Shown here: positions 1-5,977 of the stretch, in pieces
Numbering within the stretch: the first letter of the stretch is position 1
How the letters are laid out: each line of letters opens with the position of its first letter
DNA from: Actinomycetota bacterium
GTDB lineage: Bacteria > Actinomycetota > Acidimicrobiia > Acidimicrobiales > Microtrichaceae
Assembly: GCA_009700815.1 (NCBI GenBank)
Contig: WLLG01000114.1
Location: forward strand, 1 to 6,754
Length of the DNA: 6,754 bases
Direction of reading: 5' to 3'
The notes under the pieces: generated by a model
Database searches by the model: none
What the model was told of the DNA's origin: nothing
What the model saw: only the letters and a program-made list of their open reading frames with translations
Made by a program: the position numbers and the translations under genes

Positions 1-1
1 A

Positions 2-1330
2 CTTGTTGCCTGCGTGTTCGATCAGGAGTACGCCGGGCGACTAAGCGCTGTTGCGGACCGCTCCCCCAAGCTCAAGACATTTGTACATATCGAGGACAAT
101 TCCGGTGCCGATGTAGCCGCTTTAGGCTCGGTTGGCTTCTCCGATGCGATAGCTGCTCAGTCAACTGAGCGGGATTTTGCTGAGCGATCCGCAGATGACA
201 TCTACGTGATCTATACCGGCGGAACTACCGGCATGCCAAAGGGTGTCATGTGGCGCAGCGAAGATATTTTCTTTGCGTTGGGCCAGGGAATCGACGCTCT
301 GACTGGCGAGCGAGTCAGTAGCGAGTTTGCCAGAGCCGAACAGGCAGCCCAGAGCGAGACGCCACTGATCTTTTGCATCATTCCCCCGCTCATGCACGGC
401 GCGGCTCAGATCGCAACACTAAGTCAGTGGTTCTTGGGGAGCACTCTTGTGGTTGTCCGCAAGTTCGACCCGGAAGAGATCTGGACCTTGTTTGCTGCTG
501 AAGGTGTGAACTCGGTTCTGATCACTGGTGATGCAATGGCGCGTCCTCTAGTTGATGCACTCGATGCAGAGCCTGACCGATGGGACCTGTCACAACTTGT
601 TTCAGTGTCGTCGAGCGCTGCGTTGTTTTCGCAGTCAGTAAAAGATCGGTACTTGGATCAGTTCCCCAATTTGATCATCACAGACTCAATCGGTTCGACC
701 GAATCAGGGTTCAACGGCCTGACCTATGCGAGTAAAGGGGCAAAGGCAACCGCCGGCGGCCCGACTGTGGCAGCGGGACGCGATGTGGTCATCCTTGATG
801 AGGAATTGAAGATCATTCCCGATGGTGATCACCGCATCGGAAAGCTAGGACGTGGGGGCAATATCCCCTTGGGCTATTACAACGATCCGGTCAAGACGGC
901 TGAAACGTTCGTGATTGCTGCCGACGGAATGCGCTATGCAGTATCTGGGGATTCGGCTCAATGGGCCGGCCCGGGACAGATGACCATGCTGGGCCGAGGT
1001 TCAGTCTCGATTAACTCTGGTGGCGAGAAGATTTTCCCAGAAGAGGTTGAGCAAGCACTCAAGGCGCACCCGGCGGTGTTTGACTGCACCGTGATTGGCG
1101 TCAGCGACGAGCGTTGGGGACAAAAAGTTGCCGCGGTCGTTCAGTTCCGAGACGGCCATGTTGCCACCTTGGCGGACTTGGTTGACCATACGCGCACCCA
1201 TATTGCCGGGTACAAGGTGCCTCGTGAACTTCACGTTGTTGAAGTGATTTTGCGATCGCCCTCGGGCAAGCCCGACTACCGGTGGGCCAAAGAACTTGCC
1301 GAGTCTGGCACTGCAAAGGTTGAGGGCTGA
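2..1330 (+). CDS. Acyl-CoA synthetase, FadD19-like (AMP-forming), 5' end cut by window edge
   Basis: This enzyme activates a carboxylic acid to its acyl-CoA through an acyl-adenylate, in the cytoplasm. The frame is open to the left edge, so the GTG at 14 is probably an internal Val codon. About 442 residues are visible, and full-length relatives have about 530-550, so roughly the first 100 are missing. Numbered from that GTG, the adenylate-forming motifs appear in order: P-loop YTGGTTGMPKGV (67-78), DSIGSTESG (224-232), the SGD motif with the conserved Asp (311-313), GRGSVSINSGGEK (327-339) in the hinge to the C-terminal lid domain, and PSGKPDYRW (416-424) with the catalytic Lys at 419. The wording around the P-loop (PKGVMWRSEDIF) and the GRGS hinge is, from memory, typical of mycobacterial FadD19-type synthetases. 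FadD19 acts on steroid side chains. Substrate here is inferred only; a medium- or long-chain fatty acid is equally possible. The gene ends two bases before the stop of the convergent ABC-F gene, and no terminator is visible. Confidence 0.93.
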   Translation, partial: LVACVFDQEYAGRLSAVADRSPKLKTFVHIEDNSGADVAALGSVGFSDAIAAQSTERDFAERSADDIYVIYTGGTTGMPKGVMWRSEDIFFALGQGIDALTGERVSSEFARAEQAAQSETPLIFCIIPPLMHGAAQIATLSQWFLGSTLVVVRKFDPEEIWTLFAAEGVNSVLITGDAMARPLVDALDAEPDRWDLSQLVSVSSSAALFSQSVKDRYLDQFPNLIITDSIGSTESGFNGLTYASKGAKATAGGPTVAAGRDVVILDEELKIIPDGDHRIGKLGRGGNIPLGYYNDPVKTAETFVIAADGMRYAVSGDSAQWAGPGQMTMLGRGSVSINSGGEKIFPEEVEQALKAHPAVFDCTVIGVSDERWGQKVAAVVQFRDGHVATLADLVDHTRTHIAGYKVPRELHVVEVILRSPSGKPDYRWAKELAESGTAKVEG

Positions 1331-1332
1331 GG

Positions 1333-3336
1333 TCAGTCCAAAACTGATTCAAGCTTGAGTTGCGCTTCTTCCCACTGCTGCAACAAGCGATCCGCTGTTG
1401 CTTTGGCGATGTCAAGGTCCTCGGCCAGTTGCCGCACCCGTGCGTGATCCTCATAATTCTCTGGGTCCGCAAGCTGTGCTGACAATTCCGAAGCCTGAGT
1501 TTCGGCCGCTTGAATCTGTCGCTCAAGGCGTTGCACCTCTTGTTTGAGGGCCTTTGAAGCCTTCTGTTTTGATTGGCGTTCTTCGGCAGTAAGCCGGCGC
1601 GTCTCTACTTTGGTGTTTCGCTTCGGCGGTCTAGTTGCTGATCCGCCAGCTGCTGATCCGCCAGTTGCTGATCCGGTAGTTGCTGCTCGAGCGGTTGCTG
1701 ATCCGGCAGCGGCAGTCACCCCAGAGGGGGCAAGGACAGCCTCATCAACTTCGGGGTGAAAGATCACCCTTCCGTCTCGCACTTCGAGCAGGGAATCTGC
1801 GACCGAGCGAATCAGATAGCGATCATGGGTCACTAACAGCACTGTGCCTGGATACGCAACGAGCGCATCCTCGAGAACGTCACAGCTCGGCAGGTCAAGG
1901 TGATTGGTGGGCTCATCAAGCACCAAAAGGTTGACGGGGTTGACCATGATCCGCGCCAGAGCCAATCGAGTGCGTTCACCACCTGACAGGTCTGCGATTC
2001 GGCGATCCACTGATTCTCCGCGAAACCCGAAACTGCCTAATACGGAACGCAGGTTGCGACCGTGCTCGTCACCCACGGCCGCCCGAAACTCTTCGAGCAC
2101 TGTGGCCTCGAATCGAAGTGATTCAACCTGATGCTGTGCGAACTCGGCGATGTCGACGTTGTTACCAATCTCAACCTGACCGGACATCGCTGGGATTTGT
2201 CCCAGCAACAGGCGCAACAGCGTGGTCTTGCCAGCACCATTCGGTCCAATGAGCGCCAACTTTTGGCCGCGTTCAACTATCAGGTCGATGTGGCTCAGCA
2301 CTGCCTGACCGTCAAAGCCCACGCTGGCATCTTGTGTTTCGACAACGACGCGGGCCGATCTCTGGGGTGGAGGAAAGCCAAACCGAGCCACCAGGTCTTT
2401 ACGTTCCGGAGGTTGCAGCCTTTCCAGCTTCTCTAGCGCCTTAACCCTGCTCTGTACCTGCCGTGCTTTGGTTGCCTTGTAGCGGAATCGCTCAATGAAT
2501 CTTTCAGTTGACGCAAGTTGCTTCTGCTGCGCTGCTGCTGCCGCCTCTGCCGCAGCAAGGCGCTCTTCTCGCTGCACAATGAACTCGGCAAATCCGCCCA
2601 CATATTCAACAGCTCGTCCGTGTGAGACCTCGACTACTCGTTCGGCCACGGCATCAAGAAAGTCGCGATCGTGACTGACAAACAAGATTGCTCCCGGCCA
2701 CGAAGCCAGATGCTGCTCCAGCCACGAGACGGACTCGACATCAAGGTGATTGGTTGGTTCGTCAAGCACCAATAAGTCGGGGGCAGACAACATGAGTCTG
2801 GCAAGAGCCACGCGCATGCGCCAACCACCTGATAGCTCCTGAACAGGCCTGTCCGCATCGGCACTCGAGAACCCCAATCCGGCGAGTACCTGCCGAGCCT
2901 CTGCCTCGACTCCGTAACCGCCGAGCGTCTCAAAATGATGTTGCGCGGTTCCGTAGGCATCTAGGGCAGCGGATTGCGCCTCGGGATCGGGGTGACCCCC
3001 CTGTGGGCCAGTGTCTGCAACCTCGTCAGCCAATCGCAGAAGCTGCTTCTGCAAATCCGTCACATGAGCAGCGCCGCGCAGCACCTCGTCAATGACGGAG
3101 CCATGCACTTGTTCGGTGAGTTCCTGCGGCAGATACCCGATGCGAGTCTCCTTGCCAACATGCACCTCGCCCGACTCTGCGCGCTGCTCGCCGACGATGA
3201 TTTCCAACAGTGTGGTCTTGCCAACCCCGTTGCCACCAACCAAGGCAACTCGTCGGCCGGGCATGAGCTTGAAAGTGACACCCTCGAAGAGGGTGCGGCC
3301 GCCAAAAGATTTTGTGAGCCCAGAAACAGTGATCAT
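1333..3336 (-). CDS. ABC-F family ATPase (YheS/ABCF3-like), probable ribosome-acting factor
   Basis: This is a 667-residue protein with two ABC nucleotide-binding domains and no membrane segments, which is the ABC-F layout. ABC-F proteins generally bind the ribosomal E site and help stalled translation or protect against antibiotics. Domain 1 has Walker A GGNGVGKT (34-41), signature LSGGW (168-172), Walker B ending DEPTNHLD (192-199) and switch His 222. The helical inter-domain linker (about 250-310) includes ERFRYKATKARQVQSRVKAL, the wording seen in YheS/ABCF3-type proteins. Domain 2 has GPNGAGKT (364-371), LSGGE (450-454), a second DEPTNHLD and His 504. A Gly/Ser/Ala/Thr-rich spacer (about 540-570) built on a DNA tandem repeat leads to a charged C-terminal coiled coil (about 580-667). 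Both ATPase sites look intact. The ATG start gives the normal family N-terminus, but no Shine-Dalgarno precedes it. It starts 25 bases after the rqlH stop, so the two are probably co-transcribed. A resistance role cannot be told from a housekeeping one here. Confidence 0.95.
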   Translation of the reverse strand: MITVSGLTKSFGGRTLFEGVTFKLMPGRRVALVGGNGVGKTTLLEIIVGEQRAESGEVHVGKETRIGYLPQELTEQVHGSVIDEVLRGAAHVTDLQKQLLRLADEVADTGPQGGHPDPEAQSAALDAYGTAQHHFETLGGYGVEAEARQVLAGLGFSSADADRPVQELSGGWRMRVALARLMLSAPDLLVLDEPTNHLDVESVSWLEQHLASWPGAILFVSHDRDFLDAVAERVVEVSHGRAVEYVGGFAEFIVQREERLAAAEAAAAAQQKQLASTERFIERFRYKATKARQVQSRVKALEKLERLQPPERKDLVARFGFPPPQRSARVVVETQDASVGFDGQAVLSHIDLIVERGQKLALIGPNGAGKTTLLRLLLGQIPAMSGQVEIGNNVDIAEFAQHQVESLRFEATVLEEFRAAVGDEHGRNLRSVLGSFGFRGESVDRRIADLSGGERTRLALARIMVNPVNLLVLDEPTNHLDLPSCDVLEDALVAYPGTVLLVTHDRYLIRSVADSLLEVRDGRVIFHPEVDEAVLAPSGVTAAAGSATARAATTGSATGGSAAGGSATRPPKRNTKVETRRLTAEERQSKQKASKALKQEVQRLERQIQAAETQASELSAQLADPENYEDHARVRQLAEDLDIAKATADRLLQQWEEAQLKLESVLD
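1634..1708. repeat. 15-bp tandem repeat, 5 copies, inside the ABC-F gene
   Basis: Five consecutive 15-base units start at 1634, 1649, 1664, 1679 and 1694. Units 1-3 and 5 differ at only a few bases from GTTGCTGATCCGCCA; unit 4 (GTTGCTGCTCGAGCG) is the most diverged. On the minus strand each unit encodes five residues, giving variants of GGSAT (GGSAT, GGSAA, TGSAT, ARAAT, AGSAT). Because the unit length is a multiple of three, copy-number changes would lengthen or shorten the linker without a frameshift. It lies between the second ABC domain and the C-terminal coiled coil, so it probably acts as a flexible spacer. Confidence 0.9.
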
Positions 3337-3361
3337 CGAACCGGCAGGCTACCGGAGCAAA

Positions 3362-5467
3362 TTAGGGGCGACGCCAGAGCACTACTGGCAGCACCTCGGA
3401 AGCACCTTCGGCGAGCAGTCCTTCTGCAACCAGCGTCATCGTCCAGCCCGAACGCAAAGAATCATCGAGTACTAGGCATGGCCCTGCAGGAAACGGCTGC
3501 CCGTTGGGTTGTCCGAAGGAAAACGCCTCAATCACATTTGCTGCTTGGGTTGAGGAATTCTGCATGGTGTCTTGGAGAGGCGCATCTGCTCTGAGCCGTT
3601 GTACTGCGTTGAGAACTGTCAACTTGCCAAGCTCCCCTAAGCCCCGAGCCAAACCCTCAACGAGAACAGGCCGAGAGCGTGAGGGAACCCAAGTAATCCA
3701 AGTGGGGCGGTGCTGCCAGGGCCAAGCTTTAAGAACTGCTGCTAGGCCAGCGAGCAGTTCGGTGCTTGGCGGTGCATCGGCAGCAGAAAACAACGGAGCC
3801 ACTACCTCGGACCAGCCGGGGTCAGTTCCGAAGGCCAAAGCCCTGCCAATTTGGGGTCGACTGCCGGGTGGAATGTTTCCACGCCTCGCCTCAAGGCCCC
3901 GAGGCCACTGCTTTCGGGGCTCAATCGGAACCGTCACATCTCTCAAAAACTGAACTGCAGCAGCCTTGGCCGTTTCGGTCGGAACTGCTGCGCCTCCTGG
4001 GTTGAGCAGGCCCGAGTTCGACTGCGCAGCACAGTTATCACAGCGACCACAATCTGAGACCTCAGGGTCATCGAGTTGCTCTCTCAGGAATCGCAACCGG
4101 CACATTGAACAAGCCTGATAACGCCGCATGGCATCTTGCTCGCTTCGGCGAGCGGCAGCGAGTTGTGCGTAGCGTTCAGTCTCGTACTCCCAAGGCAGCG
4201 CCGTGCGTCGCCAGGTTGAACCCTCACGCTCGACGGCTGCCTCAACATCAAGGATTTTGAGCAGTGCTTCGATACGCCCGCGTCGCAGATTCACCAGTGC
4301 CTCAAGTTCAACAACGCTGAGCGAGCCCTCGGTGCTCAGCGCAGCAAGAACCTGCTCTACTGCCGCCTGTGGAGGCATTGCCGTGGAATCAAAGTATGCC
4401 CAGATTTCGCCCTCGGTTGGCGTGGGTAGGAGCACAACTTGGGCATCAACGAGCCCGCGACCGGCTCGGCCGACTTGTTGGTAATACGCAATGGGCGAGG
4501 AGGGTGATCCAAGGTGAATGACGTAGGCCAAGCGGGGGTTGTCGTAGCCCATGCCAAGTGCCGAGGTTGCAACCACGCATGCGAGTGTTCCGTCATTGAG
4601 CGATGCTTCGATCTGCTCACGTTCTGCTGTGGGAGTGCTTCCCGTATAGGCCTGCGCTGACAAGCCCTGCCCTGCCAAAAATGCGGCGGTTCGTTCTGCC
4701 TCTGACACCGTCAGGCAATAGACAAATCCGGGCCCATCATGGGTTTGAACCCAACTAGAGATCCACGCCAATCGTTCGGCGGCTGTTGGAACCTGCACCA
4801 CGCTCAGATGGAGTGTGGGTCTGTCGAGGGAACCTCGCAGGGTTAACGTGTTGCTACCAATCTGTGCCGCAATGTCAGTCTCTACACGCTTGTTTGCCGT
4901 GGCCGTGGCAGCCAGAACGGGAACATCAGGAGCGAGTCCTGACAGTACGTCTGCAATGCGGCGATAATCCGGCCGAAAGTCGTGGCCCCAGTCAGAGATG
5001 CAGTGCGCCTCGTCGATCACCAACAGGCCAACACTTGCCGCTAGCGAGGGCAGCACATCCGATCGAAACCGCGGGTTGTTGAGCCGCTCGGGGGAAATCA
5101 GCAGCACGTCTACCTGATCCCCTCGCAGGAGTTCCTCAATGGACTGCCAATCATCGCTGTTCGAGGAATTGATCGTGACTGCGCGAATTCCCGCACGCTC
5201 GGCCGCAGCCACCTGATTACGCATGAGTGCGAGCAAAGGTGAAACCACCAAGGTTGGGCCGGAACCCTCTTTGCGAAGGAGTTGGGTGGCAATCCAGTAC
5301 ACAGCCGACTTTCCCCAGCCAGTGGCTTGCACCAACAGAACCCGGCGATGATGAATCGCAAGCTCGCGAATCGCCTCAAGCTGCTCGGCGCGCAGGGTCG
5401 CGTCGGGTCCAGCTAGTTCGGCCAGCACCTGCGCTGCTGCTTGGTCAAAGCTCAGCGCGTTCCCCAC
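3362..5467 (-). CDS. rqlH: RqlH: RecQ-like 3'-5' DNA helicase with zinc module and ComF-like phosphoribosyltransferase tail
   Basis: This is a superfamily 2 DNA helicase of 701 residues; M. smegmatis RqlH is 691. RqlH is known as a DNA-dependent ATPase that moves and unwinds 3' to 5'. Visible in order: Gln 29 of the Q motif region; motif I ATGWGKS (48-54); motif II DEAH (152-155) followed by CISDWGHDFRPDYRRI, the RecQ aromatic-rich loop region; motif III ATATA (187-191); motif VI QVGRAGRG (331-338); an RqlH-type linker (about 350-440); and a cysteine cluster C453, C456, C473, C476 and C479 for zinc. No HRDC domain is seen. Instead, residues about 520-701 resemble ComF: NVIEAF (644-649), then a PRPP-binding-type loop CLVLDDSLRSGWT (664-676). 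The GTG start overlaps the end of the upstream Lrp-type gene by 16 bases, with only a weak purine stretch (AGAAAG) as ribosome site, which suggests translational coupling. The gene appears intact. Its role is probably DNA repair or recombination; what the phosphoribosyltransferase-like part does is not known to me. Confidence 0.95.
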   Translation of the reverse strand: MGNALSFDQAAAQVLAELAGPDATLRAEQLEAIRELAIHHRRVLLVQATGWGKSAVYWIATQLLRKEGSGPTLVVSPLLALMRNQVAAAERAGIRAVTINSSNSDDWQSIEELLRGDQVDVLLISPERLNNPRFRSDVLPSLAASVGLLVIDEAHCISDWGHDFRPDYRRIADVLSGLAPDVPVLAATATANKRVETDIAAQIGSNTLTLRGSLDRPTLHLSVVQVPTAAERLAWISSWVQTHDGPGFVYCLTVSEAERTAAFLAGQGLSAQAYTGSTPTAEREQIEASLNDGTLACVVATSALGMGYDNPRLAYVIHLGSPSSPIAYYQQVGRAGRGLVDAQVVLLPTPTEGEIWAYFDSTAMPPQAAVEQVLAALSTEGSLSVVELEALVNLRRGRIEALLKILDVEAAVEREGSTWRRTALPWEYETERYAQLAAARRSEQDAMRRYQACSMCRLRFLREQLDDPEVSDCGRCDNCAAQSNSGLLNPGGAAVPTETAKAAAVQFLRDVTVPIEPRKQWPRGLEARRGNIPPGSRPQIGRALAFGTDPGWSEVVAPLFSAADAPPSTELLAGLAAVLKAWPWQHRPTWITWVPSRSRPVLVEGLARGLGELGKLTVLNAVQRLRADAPLQDTMQNSSTQAANVIEAFSFGQPNGQPFPAGPCLVLDDSLRSGWTMTLVAEGLLAEGASEVLPVVLWRRP

Positions 5468-5907
5468 TGATACGTCTGCTTTCTGAGGCCTAGGTACATG
5501 ATGGTCTCGGTGGACAGGACTCCGGGAATCTGGCGGATTCTGTCGTTCAGCAAAGAGAACAGCGCATCGTCGTCGCTGACCACTAACTCGGCTAGCAGGT
5601 CGACGGATCCGGCTGTCACGACGAGGTAGGCAACTTCCTCGATCTGTTCGAGTTGGTCGGCAACCTCACGCACGTCGCCATTCACTCGGATAAGGACCAT
5701 CGCTTGGCGACTCAGCCCGAGTTGCAACGGATCTGTCACGGCAACAATTTGCATCGTGTCGTTGTCAAGCATGCGCTGAACGCGCTGGCGAACTGCAGCC
5801 TCGGATAGCCCCACCTCTTTAGCTAGCTGGGTATACGGGCGCCGACCGTCCCGCTGCAACAGGTGAATCAAGGCTCGATCAGTTGCATCAAGAGATTGCG
5901 AAGACAA
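5452..5907 (-). CDS. Lrp/AsnC family transcriptional regulator
   Basis: This small DNA-binding regulator has 151 residues from the preferred start, normal for the family. Lrp/AsnC proteins form dimers and higher oligomers and respond to amino acids or related small molecules. The N-terminal part (about 6-54) is a winged helix-turn-helix: LDATDRALIHLL, then the recognition-helix segment GLSEAAVRQRVQRML. A short hinge (DPLQLG) leads to a ligand-binding RAM domain (about 65-145) with AYLVVTAGSVDLLAE and the closing IPGVLSTETIMYLGL. The frame allows a TTG start at 5925 (157 residues), but the TTG at 5907 is preferred because GGAAGGGA lies 8 bases before it, while nothing similar precedes 5925. 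Its neighbours are a flavin amine/amino-acid oxidase 5' of it and rqlH overlapping its 3' end. From memory, regulators with this wording (RRPYTQLAKEVGLSEAAVRQ, ending RKQTYQWGTR) sit beside putrescine/GABA catabolism genes in actinobacteria. Control of the adjacent oxidase is likely, but its ligand cannot be read from sequence. Confidence 0.92.
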   Translation of the reverse strand: MSSQSLDATDRALIHLLQRDGRRPYTQLAKEVGLSEAAVRQRVQRMLDNDTMQIVAVTDPLQLGLSRQAMVLIRVNGDVREVADQLEQIEEVAYLVVTAGSVDLLAELVVSDDDALFSLLNDRIRQIPGVLSTETIMYLGLRKQTYQWGTR

Positions 5908-5915
5908 CGTGGAAA

Positions 5916-5923
5916 TCCCTTCC
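5916..5923 (-). promoter_or_regulatory. Ribosome binding site deciding the Lrp-type gene start
   Basis: On the minus strand, GGAAGGGA is a good Shine-Dalgarno match, with 8 bases between it and the TTG at 5907-5905. It lies inside the six extra codons that the alternative TTG start at 5925 would add. This argues that those codons are untranslated leader. Confidence 0.65.
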
Positions 5924-5925
5924 AA

Positions 5926-5977
5926 AGACCATCACATATACCAACCTAGCCAGAATTCCTCGAGCAACCACGATGAG
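5926..5977 (-). other. 52-base gap between the oxidase and the Lrp-type gene
   Basis: This is the longest ORF-free spacer in the window, and the most likely place for a promoter or an autoregulatory operator of the Lrp-type gene. On the minus strand it contains TATATG, which resembles a -10 element, but no -35 hexamer at 16-18 bases spacing and no clear inverted repeat. No terminator hairpin with a T-run follows the oxidase stop, so read-through from the oxidase is possible. Confidence 0.35.

Noticed and set aside
1333..1347. Possible terminator hairpin TCAGT/ACTGA at the convergent stops
   Set aside because: The stem has only five base pairs, is mostly A/T, has no T-run, and lies in the ABC-F coding end. 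It is too weak to call.
1101..1526. 141-residue minus-strand frame spanning the convergent gene ends
   Set aside because: It overlaps the real ABC-F gene in another frame and the acyl-CoA synthetase in antisense. It contains no motif and is a shadow.
1634..1708. Tandem repeat considered as a CRISPR array or protein-binding iteron
   Set aside because: Units are 15 bases with no spacers, and the period is in frame within a clear gene, so a peptide repeat explains it.
3341..3355. CCGG-flanked inverted repeat between rqlH and the ABC-F gene
   Set aside because: The stem is only four base pairs of a self-palindromic tetramer in GC-rich DNA; it is expected by chance and has no T-tract.
2974..3594. 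206-residue open frame on the + strand across the ABC-F/rqlH junction
   Set aside because: It lies opposite conserved coding sequence of two recognised genes, has no recognisable domain, and is explained by GC-rich codon use on the other strand.
5932..5960. Promoter for the Lrp-type gene
   Set aside because: A TATATG -10-like element exists, but no acceptable -35 sits at 16-18 bases spacing, so it is noted only as part of the gap and not called as a promoter.
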